NCBI RefSeq assembly: GCF_040954645.1
Contig: NC_092803.1
Location: forward strand, 67,242,427 to 67,306,426
Length of the DNA stretch: 64,000 nucleotides
Direction of reading: 5' to 3'
Source of the DNA: Diabrotica undecimpunctata
Lineage: Eukaryota > Arthropoda > Insecta > Coleoptera > Chrysomelidae
The translations under genes were made by a program, and so were the position numbers. Shown here piece after piece: positions 53,422-64,000 of this stretch. The notes under the pieces are model-generated. The model searched no databases. It worked only from the letters and a program-made list of their open reading frames with translations, and was not told the origin of the DNA. The first letter of the stretch is position 1. Every line of letters begins with the position of its first letter.

Positions 53422-54640
53422 GTTGAAATTTTGTCCCCTACAGTTGTCAGAAAAAAGAACACATTTCTTGTTCTCCTTTCAGAGCCTTTTCTTCTATTAA
53501 TTTTTTAACACAGGAAGCTACATCATTGGATTCTCTCTATCCTTCTGACTTATCCCACATGTGGCAATAACCTTTTTTATTGAAGAACATAAATACTTAG
53601 ATTGTAAACAGAAAGCTTTCTACGATAATACAACTGAAACATCTAAATGTAGCGTTTGAAGAACTTGTTGCATATCAAAAGCTGCTACAAAATAGTTATC
53701 ATCATTTTCACATCTCTTCTTTGATTTTTCTTTTGTTTCTCTTGCAAGAATCTTGTTCTTTAATTGGTCTTCAATTAAATCTTTCATTTCATCTCTCTGT
53801 TCTTCATTGCTGTTTTTATGTTTTTTGCATAGGTTAGAAGGTTTGAAGAATCCAAGGTTAAAATTTGTGTTGAATAAAGATCTATACATTGACAACTTAG
53901 CGAATTATTGAATATTTTTATTCACATAGTCTTATTTATATAAATCATACATTTTTTTATATTTAGATTTGAATCTAAATATTGCCTCTGTGTATATTTT
54001 CGGCAATAATGGCTTTCTACCCTATGATACATATTGATATAATCCATCACTGACTGTTTTATTTTGTCAGATAATTTTGTAGCACAGACATTTTTTCCTC
54101 TTTTATCTTCGCCAACTGTATTCGGTATTTTATCTCTTTTGGAAAATGCAGTTTTTACCATTTGATATGAAAGACAAAATGTATTCATTGTCAAAAACAT
54201 TTTACAAACTCTTTCCTTCTTTTCAGAAGTACAAAGATAATAGAAATAAGACATAGACCTACGTGATTGTTTTCTATTACTACCTGTCGACGTTTCTTTA
54301 TCATCCTTATCGTCAACATCATTAGTGCAGTCATCAGTTTTATTATTCCTTGCTCTCGAGCGCATAATAGGCTTCTTATTTACATTATTTATAATAAAAT
54401 TCCTCTGACGGTTAATGTTGCCTAGGTTCCAGAAAGTATCCAATGTCATAGTACGTTCTTTTTCTGTAAATTTTGAAACAAAATTAAACCTACAATTATT
54501 ACACGGGGCTTTCTTTGCCCTTGTACTTGCACTCTATTGTCTCTCCTGTTTATATACTCTTTTCGCCTATTTCTCCTTCTTTTAATCTCATTCCAACGCC
54601 ATAATTCTTCTGACCTTCTTTTCTTTCTGTACTTTATGTT
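53421..54640 (-). pseudogene. Unassigned transposase-like protein, N-terminal and middle part
   Basis: The minus strand reads a basic N-terminus (KYRKKRRSEELW), a Cys segment with CNNCRF near VSKFTEKER, DTFWNLGNINRQRNFI, MSYFYYLCTSEKKERVCKMF, NTVGEDKRGK, VESHYCRKYTQRQYL, YRSLFNTNFNLGFFKPS, FVAAFDMQQVLQT and, near the RTE, CSFFSDNCRGQNFNRNI. I recognise this motif order from a widespread arthropod family with a cysteine-rich N-terminus; the SDN-GQN block is probably catalytic (inference). Frameshifts lie near 53900 and 53630. Confidence 0.7.
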
Positions 54641-54781
54641 TTAAGAATTAGATGTAGTTGGCAAGTTATGAACCATCTACAAATTCAGTTTTAGTCACAG
54701 TCTGTGGTCTGGAAATAGTAATTATAGAACCATTGTTGGCAATATATTTATAAAAACCAGACTAGCTCTGCCACGATCTGG

Positions 54782-54827
54782 TGAGTGCAGAACTAGTCTA
54801 TCTCCAGAGAGGCTAGTTCTGCACTCA
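54782..54827. repeat. Perfect 15-bp inverted repeat at transposon end
   Basis: 54782-54796 is complementary to 54813-54827 around a 16-nt spacer. The arm TGAGTGCAGAACTAG contains the same CTAGT-CTGC words as the element's terminal repeat. Confidence 0.85.
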
Positions 54828-55069
54828 GTATATTTGATTTAAATCAACTCAGATGAGAAGAGGACTAATAAATGTTGACATACACTACTTTTGCACCAAC
54901 AAAATTAAGATAATGGACATATACTACTTCAGTATTATTTGAAAAGCTTAAATAAAATCTGGACTCATAATATTTCTGCAGTAAGTACCTACTGTAACAA
55001 CGAAAGTTTTGGTCAAAAAAACAGCAAACAGTCAATTTTGGACATAGACTAGTTCTGTTTTAAGGCAGT

Positions 55070-56330
55070 TATTGTTGACTGCCGCTAAAAACCATCAACT
55101 ATCATTAAAAACCATCAATTTTCTACACAACGAAAAATATAATTAACTCTTTTAACTAGATTACTGATATCAATTACTTAAGCTCTTTCTCGAATAATTT
55201 AGAATCTGTAAATTTTTTAATCAACGTATTATACATTTTTGAAATCAGTATTTTAAAATGAAGTATCACATGAGTTGGTTTCTCATTTGAAAAATCGAAG
55301 TTATGACTGTCACCGTAAAAAGAATAGTTAAACTTTAAAAGTAGGATAACATGGCATATTTTGTGATTTATCTATTGTTCGTGGTTTATTGTTAACTACG
55401 CAACTGAAATAAATTTAGATGTCATATATAGTTACAAAGTATTATTAATTTGTTACCTTGAAGTTTATAGTAAACTTTAAAGTATATTTTGTTGTTTATT
55501 GTTTGCACATAAAATGTATTTTTTATAGATTTTAATTTAGTTCTTACCGAATTCTATGCGTTTAACAATTGCACAAAGATATTAACACAAATAGTTAATT
55601 TGTATTTATCCTTCATTGGATTCCTTAAAAGTACCGTTTCTTCTTCGTTTTTTTCTGTTTACACAATAAATTAACGGTAACTTATTAAATGTTCAATTGA
55701 TTTTTACTAATTATTAGATGTAATATATTTTACAGTTAAAGGCTGTTACAAAAAATATTTTAATTTTAATAATAAACATATTAAACAAGGAAACTCAAGG
55801 AAAGAATTCACCCTGATATTTGGCAATATTCATTGAATTTTGGAAAATTCTGATAACTATCAATCGATTTTTTTCTCAAGGGGTCATCTTTTAACGCTAT
55901 AGACATCTTTCATTTGTCACAGCCCTCCATTCCAGTACTACAAGCACTTAATTTTAAGTAGGGAATATACCATATGAGAAAATTGCCCACAGAATTCTGG
56001 TTGGTTGAACTAGAAGCGAATAAACAGATTACTCTAGATGGTCTAAAATCGGTGAAGAGATAAAAAGACAAATATATAAGAGTGTGGTGAGACCTACGTC
56101 CCTACATCGATTTACTCGCAGTAGACCCACTTCAGGAAAATAACACCACCAGTGCAATCTCTTACCATAGTCATCCAAACCTCCTACTCTCTGAACCTCT
56201 GATTAAGTACTTTTCCAGACTTAACAGAGCAATTCTAATAGTTTTAAAGTCTATTGCTAGAGTTGGGTGCTAACCTGGCTGTAGACTCCCTTCTCCTTTA
56301 TCCGGGCTTGAGACCGGCAACAGTTCTCTC
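55070..56330. other. AT-rich spacer, no gene seen
   Basis: No supported coding region. Confidence 0.45.
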
Positions 56331-56333
56331 GAG

Positions 56334-56389
56334 CTACTCGATTCACCCAACAAAACTCCGACTGGAGTTTTGTTGGGTGAATCGAGTAG
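56334..56389. repeat. Perfect 26-bp hairpin, 4-nt loop
   Basis: 56334-56359 is exactly complementary to 56364-56389 around GACT. The arm contains CTACTCGATTCACCCAACA. No other element features are visible around it. It lies just upstream of the non-LTR remnant. Confidence 0.93.
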
Positions 56390-56394
56390 ATAGT

Positions 56395-57480
56395 AGAAAA
56401 AAAAATGATTACAGGGAACGTTTTTCGAAAGAAGTGGAACATGATTTTTCTGGTATGCAAAAGAAAATATGGCGCTTTATAAGAGGACAAAAAACGGAGG
56501 TAAAAGAACTAATAGAACCCAAACAGTCTAAAAGTATTTTGCTATACACTGACGACACGGCCTTGCTCTCTGAGGCCAACCGTAGAGAACGCTCTATATT
56601 CGAAAAAACACACGCATAACTTGACATAATAGTCGAACGGTGAAAAAAATGGGGAGTAACTTTAAATCCAACAAAAACGCAATTAATTCTATTCAGAAAT
56701 CTCAAAGCTTCACGCAACTTGCTACAATAGCAAAACCACAAACTGCTTAATGGAGAATCGATTTCAGACTGTTAGTGTCCTATTTAGGTGTCCAACTTTC
56801 TAAGTAACTCATCGGGAACGCTGCTCTACAAAACATTCCAAATAAGGTAAGAAACAGAGCCAGGCTGCTATCAGCACTAAGTGGTAAATTTGGAACAGCC
56901 TATCGTATTACTCTCCTACATACTTATTAAACGTTTATAAAACCAATCATCGAATACAGAACGAAAATCTACACCCTACTAAACAAAAGACAACATAATC
57001 AAGTTATGGCCACTGAAAGAAAAATTTCAAAAAGAATCATGTTGAAAAAGCGTGATTATCCGTCAGCGTTATATCACCAACTAGCAACTATCGAATCAAT
57101 CGACGATTAGCCTGAGCAAGAGATACGTTCTTCAACACTATAAACAACAGAGCAAAGGAGGTTCTCAAAAAGACATACCACCGATGAGGACAAGTACTCA
57201 CCACACTTCCTAAAACTAAAGTTCCATTCCCGCCACCTGCTTCTAAAAACTTACAAAAACAATGAACTTCCTGAAGAGTACTGGAATAACCTATTACCCA
57301 CTAAAATATCGCAGGTCCTTATCTGCCAAAAATGCTTATCTAAGAGCCGTTCCTAACAACATAAACTGTGGGACTTGTATGACTAGCAACTGCATGGAAT
57401 TCATCTAAGAGCCGTTCCTAACAACATAAACTGTGAGACTTGTATGACTAGCAACTGCATGGAATTATAATATAAATGGT
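56395..57480 (+). pseudogene. Jockey-like non-LTR remnant (RT palm to C-terminus)
   Basis: ILLYTDDTALLSE (catalytic YTDD), KWGVTLNPTKTQLILFR, a PIIEYR-like block near 56945, ATERKISKRIM-like sequence and further C-terminal traces to about 57480. Stops and frameshifts occur throughout after 56619. The N-terminal RT motifs are missing. The 65-bp tandem duplication at 57338-57466 lies within its end. Confidence 0.72.
57338..57466. repeat. 65-bp tandem duplication
   Basis: Unit 57338-57402 is repeated at 57403-57466 with one G/A difference and small edge variation. Confidence 0.9.
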
Positions 57481-57789
57481 AAACAGTAACCAACGTGACA
57501 AATAAAAGCACCAAAAATCAGAACTCAACAACATCCACCTGAGCGAGTAGTGTGAACTAATAAAAATTCAAACCACATGTCTTCCACAACTTTTAGATAC
57601 AAACACGTATTCTTGATCCCCCTATCCAGACCTTGTAACAAAAAAAGGTTAGGCATCCTTCCTGGAAGAGGCAAAAGCCTAAATCGAGGTTATCATAACG
57701 CTCGTCATTTATTTCTGATTCTTTACATAGATTTAGTGCAAGTATCTACTTGTTTGTTATATGCAAATCTGCTCCACCGAAGCACGCAT

Positions 57790-58240
57790 ACTTAGAAGGT
57801 GAAAAACAGTGTCGGTGCCGTTGTTCTTAAGAGTCAGGACATGCACCCAATTTACTTCCCATTAGCTTCCTGAGTGTGTTGTTGCTAGTTGTTACTTTCC
57901 TTCTCATTTTTATGCAGTGTTGTCTGTAGGTAACGACCGGTCCAGAGTTATTCCAAGATATATAGGTTGGTCTGCGTGTTCTAATATATTGTCATTTAAC
58001 GTAATTTGGAGTTTTCACTTAGCTTCTTTTATGAGAAGGTAAAAGGCATAGACTTGAGTATTAGAAGGGTTGAGTCTCAGGTAATTCTGCAGATAGTATG
58101 CAGTCATTGTCTTTAAAACAGTTGCGATTTTCTCTTCTACGTCTTCAAAACTTTTCCTTAAGCACATATTGCGAGATCGTTAGCACAAAGAAAGTGCTTG
58201 GTTTTAGTCGGCGTGAGTTGGTGGTTTGTATATACTAGTT
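57790..58240 (-). pseudogene. Jockey-like RT palm-thumb remnant
   Basis: The minus strand reads HFLCANDLAICA (YADDLA degraded to CANDLA), FEDVEEKI-like, YYLQNYLRLNPSNTQVYAF, WKLQITLNDNILEHADQPIYLGITLDRSL, and traces of the following helix. Several stops and frameshifts. It is opposite in strand to the previous remnant, so it is a separate insertion. Confidence 0.68.
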
Positions 58241-58244
58241 GTTT

Positions 58245-59640
58245 TACGACGAGCATACACTATCTTTATGTTGGAAACTACTTACACGATATTTACAAAA
58301 ATTGGTTTATGTGGTTTAAAAATGGCTTCGATGAGTTTAGTTTAAGATGGGTTTAACAAAATCATTTAAAAATCATTTAAATATGTATAATTATAGTTCG
58401 AACTAAGTCACAAATGACACTCATCATTCAGAGACAAAAAACTGATGCGACATACCTGATCAATAAAATACTAAAGAGAGTAAAAGAAGGATCCTTACGC
58501 ATAATCCAACCAGCATGAACGTCTACACGCTGCATAGCGTACGGCACCAGAAGAAGATTTATGGAGATAATAAGTTATGACAAACTTAAAGAAATTATTT
58601 TGACAAACATGTCCATAGATAAATAATATAGTATATAGAAACAGATAGGCAACTAAATGTATAAATTTCGTTCATTAGCACCACTTGCGAGTGGGGTGAT
58701 AACTCCTCATCATTTGGCGGAAAATTCAAATGGACAATTAATAATTTCATCCATTTAGCGCCTCTTGCGGTCCAGTTCGTTACTAATTAAAGTTTACTGG
58801 AAAATATCTTATTATTTTCCGATGAAATAATCTCACATGTATTATTAAAAAATAAAAGGATATATAAAAATTGCACAATTTTTTCAAAATATACGTATAT
58901 TTATTTGTTGTTTATAAGATAAAACAGTTATAAAATAATTACATAATATTTATTGCACTTATATTTTCAGAAACAAATATTAAATACTATTATTGTTTGC
59001 TTCCTGACAACTTACTATTTGACAACTTACTATCATCATCCTATTTGTAATTTTTCCATAATTTCCACATAACGGAGCAATACAATAATTCACCATGTTT
59101 AGGTTTTTTACTAGCACAACACAAAAATTCTTTGCTACAATAGGTAACTAAAACTAAACTTTAAAAACTAAGTAACCAACTTAAATTAAAATTACTAAGA
59201 ATAAATGCAAACGAAAGTTAAAGATAACAAAATAAAATTGAAAGCTTGTAAACGAACAATTCTGTCGTTACTTTCGACAGAACTGATATTGCGGAATTAA
59301 GCTTCGTTTGATTATTTTATTTGTGATACCCCGAGATTGTGTTAAAATAAATGATTGATTTAAGTCTTCGTGAGAGAGATAGGCTGTCATTTCACTTTAT
59401 TGACTGGCTGGGGGGTCAAAGTGATGGGGGAATGTTCCAAGGTCATGCATATAAGTTTCCGGGCATGGACATGTCACTTCCATTTATAACGGATTATATA
59501 GTAGCCGTGTATGCTTATTTTGGAAACAATTGTCATTATTTAGTCCAGTCGTCTGACATTGGACCTCTAAAAATCATACGAATAAGCTGAATTTTGCTAA
59601 AAATGTCAATTTTGGGCTCCAAAAAATATTCAAAAATGTT
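58245..59640. other. Spacer, no gene seen
   Basis: Weak, imperfect direct repeats of about 65 bp at 58670-58800 (CATTAGC-CC-CTTGCG blocks). The 79-residue frame at 59351-59590 has no motif. Confidence 0.4.
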
Positions 59641-59654
59641 TACCATTGATATTC

Positions 59655-60620
59655 CCGGTTTTTGCATGAAACCCTCCCTCGTAGAGGAAAAAATCGATTT
59701 ACCAAGAATGTATACCTAAGTCGTAAAAAAAACTGTTTAAAAAAAATGTAGCTGAGATAACTTTGAACAACCATAGTTATTAGCACTTTTTAAGTAAAAT
59801 GAACCGTTCTCCCAGAAACAAAGCTTAAAGTGGTCGGCGATGTTGAATGTCATATCTTTTGATCATTGTGTTGTATAGACAAAAATCAAAATGCGTTTTA
59901 AAAGCGAAAGTAAATTTCTTTAAATCTGATCAAAAAATTAATCTTGTGCGATGTTTGTCATTTTTTACAATTCTTATGAGATCAATTCAATTTATCAATT
60001 CCATTGACCGGTCGTAGCGGAATTTTCCTTGCTATATCTTAATCTCTAAATCTCAACATAAAATTTAAATTTTACGTTTGAGCAACAAATATGAGGCATT
60101 TGAAATATGCCTTAAAAACGCAGATTTTATACTTTCACAATATAAATAATCGCAAATTTTAGAAAATTCCACCACAAAGACGGTATTGGGTGGAATTTGT
60201 AGCTGAAGTTGTGTAGTTCTGAAAAACGTACTTAAGATATCGAAAAAAAAAGCAGCTTTAAATGTTTTTGATCGCTTGTAATGTAAAAGTTAAAATTCAG
60301 GTTCAAAGCTGTTCTCTTTGCCTTTAAAACGCATTTTGGTTTTTGCCTATAGGACACTCTGATCAAAAGGTGTCGAATTTTTATCGTTGAGTTGATACAA
60401 ATTTTATTTAAAATTGGTTACGCACCTAACTGAAATTCAAAACCGCCGGTCTCTCAAGTTTTGTTTTTGAGAGAACGGCTCATTCAACAGGAAAAGTTCT
60501 ACTACATATTTTTGTTCAAAATTATCTTAGCTACATTTTTTACTTAAAACTTTTTTTTCTACAGCGTACCTATTTTTGATAAATTGATTCCCCCCTCTTC
60601 CCCAAGAGGTGGGTTTTAGG
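59655..60620. repeat. Large foldback with roughly 310-360-bp imperfect arms
   Basis: Blocks in 59655-59965 recur inverted in 60260-60620 in mirrored order: AATGTAGCT-AGATAA-TTTGAACAA, GTTCTC-CA-AAACAAA, CTTTTGATCA-GTGT, AAAATGCGTTTTAAA. Divergence is substantial (roughly a quarter of positions by eye). About 290 bp separate the arms. No transposase is present. Confidence 0.78.
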
Positions 60621-60667
60621 GGAAAGCCCAGAAGTACAAGTGGTAAACTAACTTTTTTGCATCTTTT

Positions 60668-62165
60668 TTATCGTCATTCTGGCTTTACAACCCTGCCTCG
60701 GTCCTAGCCTACTCAAGGTCTCCCCAGTCGTCCCTATACATCGCCATCCTCTGCCAAGCACGTATTCCCATATTTCTCATATCTTCATCGATGTTATCAA
60801 CGAAACTTGTTCTGAGTCTTTCTCTTTTTCTCTAACCAATGGGTCTATCAAGGAGCGTTTTTCTAGCCTGGATCATTTTGTTCCATTCGTATTACATGCC
60901 CTATCCCCTCAGACGTCGTATCTTAATATGTTTTACGATATCTGGTTCCTGTTTTATTCTATATAGTTCGAAGTTATATCGTTTTTTTTTTCACACTCCA
61001 TTGTCATTCACTGTCCCATAGATTTGCCTTAGCTTTTTTCTTTCGGAACATGAAAACATATTTTCACTACTTTTTGTTAGAGTCAAGGTCTCTGAACCAT
61101 ATGTTAGGACAGATACACAACTTCCTTCACTGCTTCGATGACGTCGTTTTCTATAACAAGTTGTCGTAGGATTTGTGGTTGCGTGCTTATTTCCATATAG
61201 TTCGTTTTGTTGGTGTTTATTATTATACCTTATTTTGTTGGTGTTTATTATTATTATTGCAGCTGATTCTGTTAATGCTACATACCCCTTTCGTATAGCG
61301 TTTTCCATTCTCCCAACAATATTGATATCATCAGCATAGGCAAGTATTTGCACTGATTTATTATATATTAAACCAATGGTTGTTATTTGTGACATATATT
61401 AAACCAATGGTTGTTATTTGTGACATACGTATTACTTTTTTCAGAGCCCGATTAAACAGTATACAGGAGAGAGGGTCTCCCTGGCGTAGCCCGTTAATTG
61501 TTTTAAAAGGTTCAGACAGTTTCCCCTGAATTCGTACTCTACATTCAACTTTTTTAAGAGTTAGTTTTATGAAGTTTACCAACTGGTTTGGTATTCCTAG
61601 ATCTTTTATTGCCTTATACATTTCTCTTTTATTCACAAAGTGGTAGGCTGCTTTGTAGTATATAAATATGTGATGACTATCTATGCCATATTCCAGTATC
61701 TTTTCTAAAATTTGTTTCAGGATTGCAACCTGATGAATTGTCGATTTACTAGCTCTAAAACCAGTCTGGTATTTTCCTACTATCCGTTTTACATAATGGT
61801 GCCATACGGTGACATAGTACTGTGAAACATATTTTATACGCTGCATTTAGAAGCAACATTCGTCTATGGTTAGAGCATTTAAAGGTATCTCCTTTTTTGT
61901 GTGTGGTGCAAAGTATTCCAATATTCCAATCATTGGGGAGGGATTTCTGTGTCCATATTTTTTTATAAGCTGCTATAAGGCCATTATGGTATCGTGGACA
62001 ACTTTTTTATATAGTTCAGTTAGAAGATTATCTATTCCGGATGCTTTGTTTTGGCTAGTTTTTAACTGTATCTTTATCTTCAAGAATAGTTGGTGGTGCA
62101 TCTTTTTTAGAGTCTCAAATTCGACATTCTCAGCAAAATTCAGCTTGTTCGTATAATTTTTAGAG
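60668..62165 (-). pseudogene. RTE, second copy of the 3.2-kb family, 5'-truncated and rearranged
   Basis: The minus strand reads a pre-RT trace at about 62100, the KGDTFKC-like block, RIVGKYQTGFRASKSTIHQ, HHIFIYYKAAYHFVN, LGIPNQLVNFIKLTLKKVE, LRQGDPLSCILFN, QILAYADDINIVGR (catalytic YADD), YGSETLTLTKSSEN and the C-terminal motifs to a 3' end at about 60668 matching that of copy 1. It keeps the segment deleted in copy 1 but lacks part of the thumb near 61110 and has tandem duplications at 61364-61425 and about 61205-61255. Confidence 0.85.
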
Positions 62166-62264
62166 GTTCAATGGCATTTTTATCTCTAGCGACTGTAGTA
62201 ATTTGGTATTTTTACAAAGGGATAAAAATACATAAAGAATGTAAATGTAAGTTATTACTAGAAC

Positions 62265-62600
62265 ATGTGTTTTATTAGTTACAAGATATCCAGATCAACC
62301 ACGACCTACAGATCACACCGTGAAGAGATTACTTAAAAATGTTATACATTTTGATTGTTTTGAACAAAAAGTTAACAAAGTAAAACCTATTGTTAATAAT
62401 AATGATCATATAATTAATGTTCTTAGGAACAATGCTGCTTATCTCGAAGCGTCATAACGTTGTGGTGAAAGAGATTTAGATATATCAATGCCATCTATGC
62501 AGAGAATTTGTAACAACATAAATATCATCCCTATTTTTATAGACGAGTTCAAAGTTTAAAGAAACAGACTATAAGAAAAGAATTATATAGAATTTGCAAA
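62265..62600 (+). pseudogene. Mariner-type transposase N-terminal (DUF4817-like) scrap
   Basis: RYPDQPRPTDHTVKRLLKNV, FDCFEQKV, IINVLRNNAAYLEASQRC-like with one stop, DISMPSMQRIC and, after a frameshift, YFYRRVQSLKK. This order matches the helix-turn-helix and second DNA-binding segment of the protein type seen at 43.0 kb, but a different family. The catalytic part is absent. Confidence 0.65.
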
Positions 62601-62604
62601 ATTT

Positions 62605-64000
62605 TTAACGATAAAATGTAATGAATTTTTGAAGAATATTGTTGTGACGAATAAAAGTTTACAAAAAATTAAATGTTGAATAGGCACAATTCGCTGGAGA
62701 GAAATAAATCAACAGTTAAAAAAAGTACGTGGTTTAAGGAGCAAAATAGCTTTAAGATGGCGAGTTTAATGTTTTTTATCCAACCAGAGACAACCAGATT
62801 GTACCTCTCCACTGTTATGATGGTAACTTAAACGGTTAGAAATTGCTGTTAAATAATGTTATGATTTTGTATGTTCTGGTAACCAAACTTGCCCGGATGG
62901 GATATTGGGGATAAAAAGTGAAATAAGAATTCCAGGTGAAAGTATGTTCACCTTGCAAACCATCGCTGAAGTGTTTTAAAGGACACAACGGTGAGCTTTG
63001 GAATGTGGACTGTAGATCTAGGATGGGGTATATTTAGATAAAAATGTGGAAATTGAAAGGTACCAATGGAAATGACAGAATTTGGTACTAAAATAAAGGG
63101 CGCCACCTAGTTCTTTTTAGAGGGAGGAGGAAAACTCGACACTTGACTTATGAGAAAATTGATTGAAGAATGATTCTAAAAGAATGACTAATATGCTAAA
63201 CTTCTCTAAAAAAACTAAAATGAACACATAGTGAAAGAGAAACAAACACACTTACCTTATGTGGTCGTTCTACATTTCTCTCAGAATTATTTTAATATTA
63301 CCCAAAAGTAAGGAAGATTATAATAGAGTAATAAACAAATCATTGTTACTAATTATCAATTTTTATTTCTTAAAAAATCATCCAAATAAACTTATTATAT
63401 AAATACCAACAAATCAAATAACAAAATAAAACATGTAAATTAAATCAAATTAGGTTTTAAACAAATATTTCTAGAATTATATGGAATACCTTTTATAACC
63501 GAGTGAAGTTGAAATCTGAAGTTAAATTGTAAAAATAAACAAAAATATTATGCCATTACATCAGTTAATAGCATATCATGATATATAGGTACGATAATTT
63601 ATAATCCAATAAAATATACATACAAATATAGCTGAACAAAAATTATAGTGATTATCCTTTGATTACTAGAGCAAATTTTCGGGTGGTAGGCTGTAGAAAA
63701 TTTTGAAATACAAATAAACTTGTGGGACATACCCTATACAAAAAACCTGTCACTGTACTGCACTACATTCAGCAACTGTATCCCCAACCTTTTTAACAGG
63801 TTTTAAACGAATTTAAAAAAACTTACAAAGAACTCTGTTTACTTTCCATATAATCGGCATTGCACTCACTTTAAACACAATTTAATTTCTGCTTGACTGG
63901 TATTATATCTCTTTAAATGAGACCATGTGTACCTTAATGCTTGTAGTACTTAACTCTGATATTATTGTTCTTGTTTTTTACGGGCAACGTACTCAATGAT
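62605..64000. other. Spacer, no gene seen
   Basis: No supported coding region. 62930-63130 is less AT-rich and might be the remnant of an element, but shows no ends or motifs. Confidence 0.4.

Larger units (their letters stand above)
50919..54806 (-). mobile_element. DNA transposon of unassigned superfamily, split by an RTE
   Basis: The left end TGGACATAGACTAGTGCTGC (50919-50938) matches the complement of 54787-54806 at 18 of 20 positions. Variants of GGACATA-ACTA recur outside the right end to 55060, so the true right boundary may be further out. A minus-strand transposase fills the interior, interrupted by an RTE (51378-53412). I could not establish a target-site duplication. The superfamily is not one I can name with confidence. 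Confidence 0.65.

Noticed and set aside
53922..54449. Endogenous virus gene
   Set aside because: Motif order, flanking inverted repeats and continuity across the RTE insertion fit a DNA transposon or transposase-like gene better; no viral hallmark is seen.
59351..59590. Possible small gene of 79 residues
   Set aside because: No recognisable domain or conserved motif; frames of this length are expected by chance in the window.
62900..63150. Possible LTR or host exon
   Set aside because: Slightly higher GC only; no terminal TG/CA pair, primer site, frame or splice pattern that I can support.

Overview
This window looks like intergenic DNA from a large, transposon-rich insect genome. A beetle is my best guess, but that is inference from the mix of families: RTE non-LTR elements, I and Jockey-like elements, Penelope-like elements, Helitrons, piggyBac, Tc1 and DD41D mariner. 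The DNA is AT-rich and low in coding density. I recognise no host gene, tRNA, rRNA, operon or CRISPR array. Nearly every long reading frame is a piece of a mobile element, and almost all are broken by stops, frameshifts, truncation or later insertions.

Layout. 0.4-1.65 kb: diverged tandem repeats, a (TA)n tract and a non-LTR C-terminal scrap. 2.6-6.4 kb: an old plus-strand RTE remnant split by a nearly full-length minus-strand RTE (3208-6336) with a 14-bp target-site duplication. 9.6-11.8 kb: two Helitron fragments head to head, each ending in the Helitron 3' hairpin plus CTAG, with a palindromic MITE inside the helicase. 13.9-17.2 kb: two 5'-truncated Penelope-like copies as a near-perfect 1.44-kb inverted repeat between (TA)n tracts, each arm with a hammerhead-ribozyme-like fold. 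17.6-18.8 kb: a tandem array, a foldback and a 5'-truncated Tc1 transposase. 21.4-23.8 kb: a MITE and a non-LTR element. 23.8-27.8 kb: a Penelope-like GIY-YIG remnant interrupted by a piggyBac (TTAA duplication, 23940-27559); the piggyBac is itself interrupted by an RTE fragment flanked by a 507-bp direct duplication. 28.3-29.6 kb: RTE remnant. 30.6-32.4 kb: internally deleted Helitron. 33.0-35.8 kb: two minus-strand non-LTR elements.

36.4-44.8 kb: scraps of an RNase H-bearing non-LTR element, then an I-like element (gag with zinc knuckles, endonuclease, RT, RNase H) cut by a DD41D mariner-type transposon (41521-44090) with very long inverted repeats. 46.6-48.9 kb: inverted repeats with a second hammerhead-like motif enclosing two RTE 3' ends. 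49.3-49.8 kb: a non-LTR scrap. 50.9-54.8 kb: a DNA transposon of a superfamily I cannot name, split by a 2.0-kb RTE with a 9-bp target-site duplication. 56.3-58.2 kb: Jockey-like remnants and a 26-bp perfect hairpin. 59.6-60.6 kb: a large foldback. 60.7-62.2 kb: a second copy of the first RTE family. 62.3-62.6 kb: a mariner-type helix-turn-helix scrap.

The elements do not act as a pathway. What the window records is insertion order. At least five nested insertions can be read because the interrupted frame resumes on the other side of the insert. The most notable structures are the ribozyme-bearing Penelope palindrome, the 300-bp modular ends of the DD41D element, the 507-bp duplication and the unclassified transposase.
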